DNA of 64,000 nucleotides from Actinoplanes octamycinicus (lineage in GTDB: Bacteria; Actinomycetota; Actinomycetes; Mycobacteriales; Micromonosporaceae): NCBI RefSeq assembly GCF_014205225.1, contig NZ_JACHNB010000001.1:6057501-6121500 (forward strand). The letters run 5' to 3'. The stretch's first letter is position 1; every line of letters starts with the position of its first letter. The position numbers and the translations under genes were made by a program. Below the pieces are notes generated by a model that worked only from the letters and a program-made list of their open reading frames with translations, did not search any database and was not told the origin of the DNA. Shown here one piece after another: positions 7,693-16,513 of this stretch.

Positions 7693-8592
7693 ATGGGGAA
7701 TCGGACGGCGGCGGTATCGGCACTGCGCGGGCTCGCGCTCGGTGACGCGTTCGGGGAGACATGGTTCTTCCGGCCCGCCGAGCAGGTCGAGACGGCGGTG
7801 GGGGAGCGGCGGCTCAAGGAGGGGCCGTGGCCGTGGACCGACGACACCGCGATGGCGCTGTCGGTGCTGCGGATCCTGGACGAGCACGGGCGGGTCGACC
7901 AGGACGCCCTGGCCGCGGCGTTCGCCGAGGCCTACGCCGCCGATCCGTACCGGTGCTATGGCGCCTCGATGCACGACGTGCTGATCGCGATCGGACAGGG
8001 TGAGCCGTGGGCCGAGGTGACCCGGCGGCAGTTCGACGGGATGGGCTCGTGGGGCAACGGCGCGGCGATGCGGGTGGCGCCGCTCGGCGCCTGGTTCGCC
8101 GACGACCTCGACCGGGTGGCGGCCGAGGCGGCGCGATCGGCGGCGGTCACCCACGCCCATCCGGAGGCCACGGCCGGCGCCGTGGCGGTCGCGGTCGCGG
8201 CGGCGCTGAGCGTCCGGGGTGTCCCGGGCGACGAGCTGATCGGGGCGGTCGCCGACCGGGTGCCGGACACCGAGGTCGGCTCGCGGCTGCGGCGGACCGG
8301 CAAGCTCGCCGCGGGCGCCGACCCGCGGCACGTCGCCGGGATGGTCGGCTGCGGGCTGCAGATCTCCGCGGTGGACACCGTTCCGTACGCCGTATGGTGC
8401 GCGGCGACGCACCTCGACGACCTGACCGAGGCGCTCTGGGCGACCGCGCTGCCCGGCGGCGACATCGACACCACCTGCGCGATCGTGGGCGGCATCATCG
8501 CCGGTCGCACCGGCCTGTCCGGCGTGCCGGCGGACTGGCTGACCGCGTGCGAGCCGCTGCCGGACTGGGTGTCCCCGCCGGCTGCGCGCTGA
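7693..8592 (+). CDS. ADP-ribosylglycohydrolase family protein
   Basis: A 299-residue DraG/ARH-fold hydrolase that removes ADP-ribose from protein or nucleic-acid targets using two magnesium ions. Metal-binding motifs are present: GLALGDAFGE near residue 12, WTDDTAMAL near residue 45, GSWGNGAAMR near 115 and DIDTTCAIVGGIIAG near 257. The ATG at 7693 places the usual N-terminal ALRGLALGDAFG motif at the right distance; an in-frame ATG-equivalent at 7615 would add 26 unlikely residues. No partner ADP-ribosyltransferase is nearby. Confidence 0.9.
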   Translation: MGNRTAAVSALRGLALGDAFGETWFFRPAEQVETAVGERRLKEGPWPWTDDTAMALSVLRILDEHGRVDQDALAAAFAEAYAADPYRCYGASMHDVLIAIGQGEPWAEVTRRQFDGMGSWGNGAAMRVAPLGAWFADDLDRVAAEAARSAAVTHAHPEATAGAVAVAVAAALSVRGVPGDELIGAVADRVPDTEVGSRLRRTGKLAAGADPRHVAGMVGCGLQISAVDTVPYAVWCAATHLDDLTEALWATALPGGDIDTTCAIVGGIIAGRTGLSGVPADWLTACEPLPDWVSPPAAR

Positions 8593-8651
8593 CCACCGGT
8601 CCGAGGCGACGCCGGTCAAGACCCGTTTCGCGTACGCCTCCGTCACCACCA

Positions 8652-8691
8652 CGGACCGGCACCGGCGTGATCACCCGCCCGTGCCGGTCCG
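8652..8691. terminator. Long hairpin between convergent genes
   Basis: CGGACCGGCAC (8652-8662) pairs perfectly with GTGCCGGTCCG (8681-8691) around an 18-nt loop that itself contains the palindrome GTGATCAC. It lies between the converging ends of the glycohydrolase and esterase genes and probably terminates both. Confidence 0.7.
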
Positions 8692-8710
8692 CTCTCGTCG
8701 ACTCCCGCGG

Positions 8711-10021
8711 TCAGCGGGCGGTGCAGGTGGCGCTGGTCGGCCCGGTGCCGGTGCCCTGGAAGCCGAACTGGGTGCTGGCCCCCGCCCCGACCGAGCCGTT
8801 GTAGTTCACATTGGTGAAGCTCACCGCCCCGCTAGTGCCGCTACCGGTCGCGCTCCACGAGTTGGTGATCGCCGAGCCGGACGGCAGCGTGGTGCCGACC
8901 GTCCACCCGTTCAGTGCCGACGACCCGGCCTTGACCGTGACCGTGGCGACGTACCCGCCGGTCCACGAGTTCAGCGAGATCGTCGCGGTGCACCCGCCCG
9001 GGACCGGCGGCTGCGACGACGACGGCGTGGACGGGGTCGGCGAGGACGGTGAGGACGGCGGGACCGGCGTGGCGTCCAGGCCGAAGAAGCTGATCGCCAT
9101 CCTGGCCTGGCCGGCCATCGGCAGCGAGTGACCCACCCCGGCGATGCTGATCGCCTGGACCGGCGGCTGCGCCGAGGTGTCGCCGTACCAGGTGCGGGTC
9201 CAGCCGGACTGCGGCGTGTCGGTCTTGACCGGCGTCTGGCTGACCCCGTGCACGTTGGTCCACTGCTTGATCTCTTCGCCGAAGTTGTTGTAGTGCAGCG
9301 TGGTGTCGGTGGCGCCGTGCCACAGCTGCATGCGCGGGCGCGGCCCGGTGTAGCCGGGGTAGGAGTTGCGCACCGCGTCGCCCCACTGGGCGGCGGTCTT
9401 GATGACCTGGCCGCTCGCGCAGGCGCTGTTCCAGCCGGCCTGCTGGCTCGGGTCGGCCGGGTTGCCCGCGGTCGCCTGGAAGCAGGTGTCCGGCACGCCG
9501 GAGAACGCGGCGCCGCCGGCGAACACGTCCGGGTAGTCGGCGAGCAGGACGTTGGTCATCATCGCGCCGGACGAGGCGCCGGTGACGAAGGTCCGCGCCG
9601 TGTCGGTGTTGTAGCGCTGCTGCACGTACTTGACCATCGAGGTGATGCCGACCGGGTCACTGTTCCCGTTGTGGGTCAGCGCGCCCGCGGACGACACGTC
9701 CCAGCAGTTCCCGGTTCGCACCGTCGACGGGTAGATGACGATGAAGCCGTACTGGTCGGCCAGCGACTTGAACTCGGTGCCGGAGTAGAACGCCGGCCCC
9801 GAGCCGGTGCAGTAGTGCACGGCCACCAGCACCGCGGGCTTGGTGGCGAGCCGGTCCGGGACGTAGAGGTACATCCGGATGCCGGTCGGGTTCGTGCCGA
9901 ACCCGGTGACCTCGGTCAGCGCCGCGGCGGACGCCGGTGACGCGGGGAGCGTGGTGGCGACCACCAGGCCGGCGATGACCGCGGCCGCCGCGGCCAGCAG
10001 CTTGCGCCAGGGTTTTCTCAT
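8711..10021 (-). CDS. Secreted PHB depolymerase/acetylxylan-type esterase with CBM2
   Basis: A 436-residue secreted enzyme. Signal peptide at residues 1-33 (MRKPWRKLL, then Ala-rich core). The alpha/beta-hydrolase domain (35-300) has the family motif TGASSGAMM around the Ser nucleophile, an Asp in LWHGATDTT and the His in AGVGHSLPM. A Pro/Ser linker (about 310-335) leads to a carbohydrate-binding module 2 with the usual paired terminal Cys and Trp residues (SLNSWTGGY, NGWTVG). Likely substrates are acetylated xylan or polyesters on plant material. Start ATG 10021 has AAGGAA eight bases upstream. Confidence 0.9.
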   Translation of the reverse strand: MRKPWRKLLAAAAAVIAGLVVATTLPASPASAAALTEVTGFGTNPTGIRMYLYVPDRLATKPAVLVAVHYCTGSGPAFYSGTEFKSLADQYGFIVIYPSTVRTGNCWDVSSAGALTHNGNSDPVGITSMVKYVQQRYNTDTARTFVTGASSGAMMTNVLLADYPDVFAGGAAFSGVPDTCFQATAGNPADPSQQAGWNSACASGQVIKTAAQWGDAVRNSYPGYTGPRPRMQLWHGATDTTLHYNNFGEEIKQWTNVHGVSQTPVKTDTPQSGWTRTWYGDTSAQPPVQAISIAGVGHSLPMAGQARMAISFFGLDATPVPPSSPSSPTPSTPSSSQPPVPGGCTATISLNSWTGGYVATVTVKAGSSALNGWTVGTTLPSGSAITNSWSATGSGTSGAVSFTNVNYNGSVGAGASTQFGFQGTGTGPTSATCTAR

Positions 10022-10206
10022 GGGCGGATTCCTTACCTGGAGTGGGGGAGTGCTGCCAGGGCGGAGAGGTGGGGATCGGCCGAAACATAACAAGCCAGTT
10101 CCGGCAATTACAACAGTCAATATTCACCCGTCATGGCAGTTGAGCCAGGCATATAGGTATCAAGCTGCGACAATATAATTTCGGGTACGAGATCAATTGC
10201 CGGAAG

Positions 10207-10227
10207 TTTCGGAGAAGTGCTCCGAAA
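10207..10227. promoter_or_regulatory. Inverted repeat upstream of the CBM2 esterase
   Basis: TTTCGGAG-aagtg-CTCCGAAA is a perfect 8-bp inverted repeat, and TTTCGGAG recurs at 10241-10248. On the minus strand this includes TCCGAAACTTCCGG, similar to the CGAAA/TTTCG elements described upstream of Streptomyces xylanase genes. It is about 190 bp upstream of the esterase and just past the Nudix stop, so a terminator role is also possible. Confidence 0.45.
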
Positions 10228-10251
10228 AGTGTGGCGGTGATTTCGGAGCCG

Positions 10252-10746
10252 CTAGTGGCCGACGACCGCCAGGTAGCGGCGGAGCGCCTCCTGACCGTCC
10301 GGGACGAACCGGTGCCGCCGCACCGCCCGCTCCAGCTCGGCCCCGGTCATCCAGCCCACCCAGCTCACCGCCTCCGGGTCGGGCGTGACCTCGCCGCCGA
10401 CCACCGCCTCATGGACTGCCAGCCAGTAGCCGCCCACCACGCCGTGACACCGGAACCTGACCACCTCCCGGACCGCCACCCGGACCCCCAGCTCCTCGGC
10501 CACCTCGCGGGCCGCCGCCGCGCCGTAGGACTCGCCGGCCGCCACCGCCCCGCCGAAGCTGACCTCGTGATACCCCGGGAACCGGGAGAGCCGGTCGGCG
10601 CGCCGGCACACCAGGAACCTCCGTTGAGCATCCCGGCAGACGGTGGTCGCGACCCGGTGCAGCCAGCCGTGGCGAACCGCCTCGTCCCGCCCGACCACGC
10701 CCAGCACCCGATCCTGCTCATCGACACGTTCCACGAGTTCGGTCAC
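10252..10746 (-). CDS. Nudix hydrolase
   Basis: A 164-residue Nudix-fold phosphohydrolase. The Nudix box GGAVAAGESYGAAAAREVAEELGV-like region (residues about 69-91, with the key REVAEELG) binds magnesium. The N-terminal ELVERVDEQDRVLGVV resembles the IPP-isomerase-like/YfcD group that often acts on NDP-sugars or related diphosphates. I prefer GTG 10746 (GGCAGGG eight bases upstream); a GTG at 10773, directly abutting the MFS stop, is possible. Third gene of the MerR-MFS-Nudix operon. Confidence 0.88.
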   Translation of the reverse strand: MTELVERVDEQDRVLGVVGRDEAVRHGWLHRVATTVCRDAQRRFLVCRRADRLSRFPGYHEVSFGGAVAAGESYGAAAAREVAEELGVRVAVREVVRFRCHGVVGGYWLAVHEAVVGGEVTPDPEAVSWVGWMTGAELERAVRRHRFVPDGQEALRRYLAVVGH

Positions 10747-10773
10747 GGCGGACACCCTGCCAAGCCGCCGCAC

Positions 10774-11979
10774 CTATCGGGCCGGTGGACTCACCGCCGC
10801 GGCCGCGAGGAGCAGGACCGGGATCAGGGCGAGCGCGGCCCGGCTTCCCTGGGCGTCGGCGAGCTGGGCGAAGACGGCCGCTCCGGCCGCGCCGCCGGCC
10901 ATGTCGAGGGTGCTGAGCCAGGACATCGTCTCGGTGACGCGGCCGTGCGGCGCCAGGTCACCGCCCAGCGTGCGCAGGGTGGCGAACAGCGAACCGATCA
11001 TCAGCCCGGCGGCCGGGCAGACCAGCAGCACGGCCAGCGGCGACCAGCGGGCGCTCAGCGCCAGGGCGGCGGAGCCGGCCGCGAACACGCCGAGGTGCAA
11101 CCGGAGCCGGCGATCGGCGCGCAGCCGGTGCGCCGCCGCGCCCAGCGCGAAGCTGCCCAGCACGCTGCCGATCGACAGCACCCCCAGGTAGACGCCGGTC
11201 AGGCTGGCCACCTGGAACTCCCGCGCGTAGCTGGGCAGCACCACGTCCAGGGCGGTCACCGCCATCACGAACAGACCGTTGGTGACCAGCAGGCGCCGCA
11301 CCGGCGCGGCGGCGAGCAGCCCGGCCCGGCGACCGGACCGCACCGGGCGCGGTGACACCGGGGGACCGCCGATCAGCAGGACGACCGTGCCGGCGGTCAG
11401 CACCGCGAGGACCAGGACCGGGGCGACCGGCGACAGGGACAGGCTGAGCCAGCCGGCCAGCGCCGGGCCGGTGATCAGCGCGGCGCCCATCATGGACGCG
11501 TCCAGGGCCATCGCCGTGGTCAGCGCCTCGCCGTCGGTGGCGTGCCGCCAGACCGTACGCATCATGACGCCGACCGGCGGGTTGGTCGCGCCGACGGCCG
11601 CGGCGGCGGCCAGCACCGCGACGGGCGGGCCGGCCCGGCTCACCGTCACGAGCAGCACGGCCGTCGCCGTCAGGTGGGCGACGAGGCAGCCGAGCAGGAC
11701 CGGACCGGCGGCGAACCGGTCGATGAGCCGCCCGCGCAGGGGAGCGCTCAGCCCCTGCCCGAGGGCCGAGCAGCTCACCGCGAGACCCGCCGTCGCGTAC
11801 GAAAAGGTGCCTCCCACCAGGAGCAGCAGGCTCAGCCCGAGCATGCCGGGGGCCAGCTTCGAGGCCAGCCCGATGGTCGCGAGGCGCCAGAAGCCGGGCA
11901 CGTCCAGCAGCGTCCGGTAACCGGCGAGGAACCGCCGCGGCGGGGCGTCGACGGTGGGCGCGGGTCCGGGGCGGCCCAC
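10774..11979 (-). CDS. MFS efflux transporter
   Basis: A 401-residue major facilitator with about twelve hydrophobic segments and short loops, of the small drug-exporter type. It follows a MerR regulator whose stop overlaps its GTG start by one base (TAGTG), so translation is coupled. The MerR promoter type suggests induction by an exported compound. The substrate cannot be told from sequence. Confidence 0.88.
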   Translation of the reverse strand: MGRPGPAPTVDAPPRRFLAGYRTLLDVPGFWRLATIGLASKLAPGMLGLSLLLLVGGTFSYATAGLAVSCSALGQGLSAPLRGRLIDRFAAGPVLLGCLVAHLTATAVLLVTVSRAGPPVAVLAAAAAVGATNPPVGVMMRTVWRHATDGEALTTAMALDASMMGAALITGPALAGWLSLSLSPVAPVLVLAVLTAGTVVLLIGGPPVSPRPVRSGRRAGLLAAAPVRRLLVTNGLFVMAVTALDVVLPSYAREFQVASLTGVYLGVLSIGSVLGSFALGAAAHRLRADRRLRLHLGVFAAGSAALALSARWSPLAVLLVCPAAGLMIGSLFATLRTLGGDLAPHGRVTETMSWLSTLDMAGGAAGAAVFAQLADAQGSRAALALIPVLLLAAAAVSPPAR

Positions 11980-12926
11980 TACCGCCGCGTCCCGGCGTGG
12001 AGGGCCGCGACGGACCAGTCGAGCATCGGCGCCAGGCTGTCCGGCACCGGCCGGCCGTTGAGCACCGCGAGCAGGGCCAGGTATCGGTCCCGGCGCGGGT
12101 CGTTCATGCTCTCCAGCAGCGTCGCGAGGCGCCGGCGCACCTCGGTGTCACCGGGCGCGGCCGGGTGACCGAGGATGCGGGCGTAGTGCTCCGCCAGCGC
12201 CGCGACGACCGGCTCGGCCTCGGGTGCGGCCGGGTCCACGCCGGCCGCCAGAGCCGGGGTGACAACTGCTCGGACCGCTTCGGCGAGGACGCGGGGCAGC
12301 CCGGTGGTGTCCCCGGTGACCCGATCGTTCGCCAGGTCCCGGGCCATCTCCCGCAGGGTGGCGCGGAAGCCGCCGTCCTGGAACAGGTCGGCCAGGTCCA
12401 GCCACGCCTCGACCTGCTCCGGCTCCGGGTCGTCGGGCAGCTCGGGGGTCATCGAACGGGTGACTGCCGCGAAGGCGGGGTGCTCGTGCAGGCCCTCGAA
12501 GACGTCGCCGAGGAAGTCGTCGATCAGCTCCTGGCGCTCCACCGCGGACAGTCTCGCCAGCCGGTGGATCACCTCCAGCTGCGGGGCGGTGGAGCCGCGC
12601 CGGGCCGCCACGGTCAGCACCGCGCGGCGCAACCGCAGCACCCGGATCTGCACCTCGAGCGCCTCGGCGTGCGCCGCGGCCACCTCGGCCAGCGGGGCCT
12701 GCCGCTCCACCACCGTCCGGATGGTGGCCAGGTCGATGCCCAGCTCACGCAGGGTCCGGACCAGGTCGAGGCGGGCCACGGCGCCGGCGTCGTACCGCCG
12801 GTAACCGGCCGGGCTGCGGCCGGTCGGCGGCACGATGCCGGCGTCCGAGTAGAACCGGACGGCCTTGACCGTCAGGCCGGTCCGCCGCGCCAGATCACCG
12901 ATCGAGTAGAGGATCTCCCCGTCCAT
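11979..12926 (-). CDS. MerR family regulator (TipA/BmrR-like)
   Basis: A 315-residue activator. Residues 1-75 form the winged helix (LYSIGDLARRTGLTVKAVRF, then SPAGYRRYD), residues 75-120 the dimer coiled coil, and the remainder a large helical effector domain of unknown ligand. It heads an operon with an MFS exporter and a Nudix hydrolase, arguing for a multidrug-type response. The ATG at 12926 is seven bases after the -10 CAGAGT, making the transcript leaderless and excluding the in-frame codon at 12935. Confidence 0.92.
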   Translation of the reverse strand: MDGEILYSIGDLARRTGLTVKAVRFYSDAGIVPPTGRSPAGYRRYDAGAVARLDLVRTLRELGIDLATIRTVVERQAPLAEVAAAHAEALEVQIRVLRLRRAVLTVAARRGSTAPQLEVIHRLARLSAVERQELIDDFLGDVFEGLHEHPAFAAVTRSMTPELPDDPEPEQVEAWLDLADLFQDGGFRATLREMARDLANDRVTGDTTGLPRVLAEAVRAVVTPALAAGVDPAAPEAEPVVAALAEHYARILGHPAAPGDTEVRRRLATLLESMNDPRRDRYLALLAVLNGRPVPDSLAPMLDWSVAALHAGTRR

Positions 12927-12933
12927 GTCCGCC

Positions 12934-12964
12934 ACTCTGCTGTCTCCCCCTACTGGAGACTCAA
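12934..12964 (-). promoter_or_regulatory. MerR-type overspaced promoter
   Basis: On the minus strand TTGAGT (12964-12959) and CAGAGT (12939-12934) are separated by 19 bp. The spacer contains the dyad GTCTCC-N7-GGAGAC (12942-12960). An overlong spacer carrying a dyad is the hallmark of promoters that MerR proteins activate by DNA distortion. It drives the MerR-MFS-Nudix operon. Confidence 0.8.
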
Positions 12965-12997
12965 GCCGGCCGGCGGACAGGCCGTATCGTCGCGGCC

Positions 12998-13513
12998 ATG
13001 ACCGACAAGCGCGGCTCGACCGCTCTCGCTGTCGCCGGCCTGAGCCTGGTGCTGTCCCTCGTGGCCTGTGGTGTGGCCGGTTTCGCGCTGGCGGACGACC
13101 GGGACGGCGGGGCCGACCGGGGCCTGCCCGTGCAGTCCGAGCCGGTCGTCGCCAGCGCGGGCCAGGTGGAAGCCGTCGCGCACGTGACCCTGCCGCCCGG
13201 CTCGGTGCTGCTGTCCGCGGTCTCCAGCACCGGCCTGGAGACGCGGCTGTCGGCGAAGGTCCGGATGCCGCGGGCCGCGCTCGACACGTTCCTGACCGGG
13301 GCGAAGTTCACCGCGCCGCTGACGCCCGGCCTGCGCGCCGTCGGAGCGAAGGACGACGTCGGCGGCGGCAACCTGTGGCATCCGGAGACGGCGAAGATCG
13401 TCTCCGGGATCGCCGAGGAGGAGCCGGCCGCCGACGGCACGCGCCGGAGACTGCTCGTCGACCTCGACGCGCCCGGCACGGTCGTCGTCTATCTGTACGC
13501 CGGCCGGAACTGA
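12998..13513 (+). CDS. Membrane-anchored exported protein, unknown
   Basis: A 171-residue protein with one hydrophobic segment (residues 9-33, ALAVAGLSLVLSLVACGVAG) and an extracytoplasmic domain of about 135 residues ending VVYLYAGRN. VACG could be a lipobox but lies inside the hydrophobic core. No family is recognised. The ATG lies seven bases after TATCGT (12985-12990), so the mRNA is probably leaderless. It is divergent from the MerR operon with 71 bp between starts. Confidence 0.75.
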   Translation: MTDKRGSTALAVAGLSLVLSLVACGVAGFALADDRDGGADRGLPVQSEPVVASAGQVEAVAHVTLPPGSVLLSAVSSTGLETRLSAKVRMPRAALDTFLTGAKFTAPLTPGLRAVGAKDDVGGGNLWHPETAKIVSGIAEEEPAADGTRRRLLVDLDAPGTVVVYLYAGRN

Positions 13514-13527
13514 GCCGGCGGCCCCGC

Positions 13528-13962
13528 TCAGTCCAGGCAGAACTCGTTGCCCTCGACGTCCTGCATGGTGATGCAGGACTCCTCCTCGCCGTCGGCGTAC
13601 TGGGTGTAGAGGTGCACCGCGCCGAGCGCGACGAGGCGGTCCCGTTCGGCCTTCAGGGCGGCCAGCCGCTCGTCGCCGACCAGGCCGGTGCCGGCGCGTA
13701 CGTCGAGATGCACCCGGTTCTTGACGACCTTGCCCTCGGACACTTTCTGAAAGTACAGCCGCGGACCCACCCCGGTCGGGTCGGTGCACCAGAACCACCG
13801 GTCCCGCTTCTCCGCCGGCTGCGCGTCGTTGTACGCGTCCCAGCTGGCGAAACCCTCCGGCGGCGGGGGCGCCTGATAGCCCAGCACCGCGCACCAGAAG
13901 CGGGCCACCCGCTCCGGCTCGGCGCAGTCGAAGGTGATCTGAACCTGCTTGATCGACGCCAT
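13528..13962 (-). CDS. VOC/glyoxalase-like protein
   Basis: A 144-residue protein of the vicinal oxygen chelate superfamily (glyoxalase-like). It starts ASIKQVQITFDCAEPERVARFW and ends MQDVEGNEFCLD, the two halves of the paired beta-alpha-beta-beta-beta fold. Proteins with this pattern are usually annotated as glyoxalase/bleomycin-resistance-like without known substrate. The ATG at 13962 follows TATGGT by six bases. Confidence 0.85.
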   Translation of the reverse strand: MASIKQVQITFDCAEPERVARFWCAVLGYQAPPPPEGFASWDAYNDAQPAEKRDRWFWCTDPTGVGPRLYFQKVSEGKVVKNRVHLDVRAGTGLVGDERLAALKAERDRLVALGAVHLYTQYADGEEESCITMQDVEGNEFCLD

Positions 13963-14081
13963 GAGCCCACCATAGAGGCGATCACCGCGACCCGTTTCCC
14001 GGGCCCGCCACGGCGGCACCGGTTCGTGCGAGACTTGCTGCCACCCGGGAACCGTCATCGTCGATGGAGGGGAGCGCCGAG

Positions 14082-15113
14082 GTGAGCCGACCGGCTGTGA
14101 AGCGAGTGACCCTGGCGGCCGTCGCGCGGGCGGCGGGCGTGTCGGTGCCGACCGTGTCGAAGGTGGTGCACGGCAGCGGCGAGGTCGCCGAGGCGACCCG
14201 GGCCCGGATCGAGCAACTGCTGGCCGAGTACGACTACCGGCCGCGTACCTCGCGGTCGGCGGCCCCGGCCGGGATCGTCCACGTGATCTACCCGCGCCTG
14301 GACAGCGCCTGGCAGCTGGCGCACATCCGCGGGATGGAGGTGGTCACCCGCGAGGCCGGGGTGGGACTGATGGTGTCGTCCCTGGACCGCGGCGGCGAGG
14401 GCAAGGAGAGCCTGCTGCGGCGCGCCCGGTCCGGGCAGGCCGCCGGGGTGATCCTGGCGGCCGCCAGCGGGGACACGCCGCTCGGCGCCATGCTGGACCA
14501 GCTCAACACGCCGGTGCTCGGCCTCGACCCGGGGATGCGGGCCGCGGCCACCCTGCCGACCATCGGCACCACCGACTGGCGCGGCGCCCGCGCCGCGACC
14601 AGGCATCTGATCGGGCTCGGCCATCGCCGGATCGGGGTGATCACCGGGTGGAAGGGCCGGCTGCTGTGCAGCCGGGCCCGATTCGACGGCTACCGGGCCG
14701 CCCTCGAGGAGGCCGGGATCCCCGAGGACCCGACGCTGGTCCGGCACAGCGACTTCGCCTTCCGGGAGGGCATCGGCGCGGCCCGGCACCTGCTCGGCCT
14801 CGCCGATCCGCCCACCGCGATCTTCGCCTGCAGCGACCACCTGGCACTCGGCGTCTACGAGGCCGCCCGCCTGCGTGGCCTGTCGATCCCGGACCAGCTC
14901 AGCGTGGTCGGCTTCGACGACCTCCCGCCCGCGCGCTGGGCGGCGCCGCCGCTGACCACGGTCCGGCAGCCCTTGGAGGAGATGGGCCGGCTGGCCGCTC
15001 ACACCATCCTCGACCTGGTCCGCGGCAAACCCCTCGGGTCCACCCGGGTGGAGCTGAGCACCCGCCTGATCGAGCGGGCCAGCACCGCCCCACCCGGCCG
15101 TATCCGCAGGTAG
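14082..15113 (+). CDS. LacI family transcriptional regulator
   Basis: A 343-residue repressor. Residues 7-60 are the LacI HTH and hinge (VTLAAVARAAGVSVPTVSKV); the rest is a periplasmic-binding-protein-like sugar sensor with HLIGLGHRRIGVITG and the C-terminal DELSVVGFDDLP-type motif. GTG 14082 is chosen because GAGGGGA lies about nine bases upstream; the ATG at 14064 would add six residues. No sugar operon adjoins it, so its target is unclear. Confidence 0.9.
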   Translation: MSRPAVKRVTLAAVARAAGVSVPTVSKVVHGSGEVAEATRARIEQLLAEYDYRPRTSRSAAPAGIVHVIYPRLDSAWQLAHIRGMEVVTREAGVGLMVSSLDRGGEGKESLLRRARSGQAAGVILAAASGDTPLGAMLDQLNTPVLGLDPGMRAAATLPTIGTTDWRGARAATRHLIGLGHRRIGVITGWKGRLLCSRARFDGYRAALEEAGIPEDPTLVRHSDFAFREGIGAARHLLGLADPPTAIFACSDHLALGVYEAARLRGLSIPDQLSVVGFDDLPPARWAAPPLTTVRQPLEEMGRLAAHTILDLVRGKPLGSTRVELSTRLIERASTAPPGRIRR

Positions 15114-15133
15114 CCGGCCGCGCGCGGGGTGGG

Positions 15134-15661
15134 TCAGCGCAGCTCGCCGGCGAGCAGTCCCATCAGGTACGCGTCCGTCCACTCACCGTCGCGGCGGGAG
15201 GCCTGGCGCAGGCGGCCCTCCTCGACGAAACCGATCTTCTGGTAGACGTGGCGCGCGGGGTCGTTGCCGGCCACCACGGTCAGCCAGATCCGGTGCAGGC
15301 GCATCCGGTCGAAGCCGTACCGGCACGCGGTGCGCATCGCGTCGGTGGCGTAGCCCTGACCCCAGTAGTCCTTCTCGCCGAGGTAGATGTTGAGCTCGGC
15401 GATGCCGGTCTCCGGTTCCGCGCCCTGCAGCCCGATCAGGCCGATCAGCTTGCCGTCCTTACGGCTCTCCACACCGAACAGCACGTCGCCGTAGGCGTTG
15501 CGTGGCCGCTCGGTGAGGAACTTCGCGACCGTCTCCGGCGTCTGCGGATAGCCGGCCACCATGAACCGCATGACGTCCGGATCGTGGTTCCACCGCCACA
15601 GCGCGTCCGCGTCCCCCGGTCGCATCGCCCGCAACTCCACCAGCTCACCCAGCGCGTTCAC
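15134..15661 (-). CDS. GNAT acetyltransferase (RimJ/RimL type)
   Basis: A 175-residue N-acetyltransferase of the RimJ/RimL group, with VELRAMRPGDADALWRWNHD at the N-terminus and the acetyl-CoA pyrophosphate loop GYWGQGYATDA-like region near residue 110 (YWGQGYATDAM). Such proteins acetylate protein N-termini or small amines. GTG 15661 has GGAGG five bases upstream. It converges on the LacI gene with only 20 bp between stops. Confidence 0.88.
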   Translation of the reverse strand: MNALGELVELRAMRPGDADALWRWNHDPDVMRFMVAGYPQTPETVAKFLTERPRNAYGDVLFGVESRKDGKLIGLIGLQGAEPETGIAELNIYLGEKDYWGQGYATDAMRTACRYGFDRMRLHRIWLTVVAGNDPARHVYQKIGFVEEGRLRQASRRDGEWTDAYLMGLLAGELR

Positions 15662-15763
15662 AGCACCTCCACCATGATCATTGAGACGCCAGGCTATCGA
15701 ACCGGACACCCGGCGTCGCGCCCATTGCCGCCGGGCACCGCACGGCCGGCGAACCGTCTGCCG

Positions 15764-16417
15764 TCAGGCCAGGGGATAGCCGATCCTGGCCGCCTCCGAC
15801 CGGACGTGGGCCAGGTCCGCGTCCGGGTTGAGCGCCCGGATCGCCTCGCCGGTCAGCGGCCGGAACGCGACCACGTGCTCGATCGCGGCCGGCGGCAGCT
15901 CGATCTCCAGCACCTCGTCGGCGTACTGGGCGTACTGCTCGGCGATGTCGTCGAAGAGGACGTCGAGCAGCCAGGAACCGTCCGGATCCTCCTCGTCGAC
16001 ATCGGCGGGGGACAGGTCGATGCCGTCACCGGCGTGCCACCGGTCGTCGCCGGTGCGGCGCCACAGCACGAAGGTGGCGTTGAGCCTGCCGTCCCAGCTG
16101 AACGCCGGCTCGTCCACCTGCGGCCGGAACTCCTCGGGCAGCCCGTCCAGCAGGCCCGGCCACAGCCGTCCCTCGGCGATCTGGATCATCGGTGACTCGT
16201 GGTAGAGGCCGCGGATGAAGACGCCGTGCTCGGTGAAGACGATGTCGTACTCCTCGCCGCTGCCGTTGCGCATGGCCGCCGCCTCGCCGGCGCCCCAGGC
16301 CGGCTCGTAGGTGTAGTAGTCGCCCTCGACGATCGCGTCGAGCACCGTCAGAGCCTTGCACCGCTGCCGCACCACCTCGATGGCAGGCAGCCGAGCAGCC
16401 ACGTCATACACAGTCAC
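15764..16417 (-). CDS. Uncharacterised acidic protein
   Basis: A 217-residue acidic, cytoplasmic protein with no recognised domain. It contains YEPAWGAGEAAAMRNGSG and HESPMIQIAEGRLWPGLL. It resembles proteins annotated as hypothetical in many actinomycetes. The GTG at 16417 is preferred over the ATG at 16426 because TAGCAT ends exactly seven bases before it, the leaderless pattern common here. Confidence 0.7.
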   Translation of the reverse strand: MTVYDVAARLPAIEVVRQRCKALTVLDAIVEGDYYTYEPAWGAGEAAAMRNGSGEEYDIVFTEHGVFIRGLYHESPMIQIAEGRLWPGLLDGLPEEFRPQVDEPAFSWDGRLNATFVLWRRTGDDRWHAGDGIDLSPADVDEEDPDGSWLLDVLFDDIAEQYAQYADEVLEIELPPAAIEHVVAFRPLTGEAIRALNPDADLAHVRSEAARIGYPLA

Positions 16418-16513
16418 GCCGCGCATGCTACGCGGCGATGATCAGCCCGGAACTGATGCCGACGGCCTTCGGCGGCCGCCCTTTCCGAGAGCCGCGCGTG
16501 CTTCAGCGTGCCT

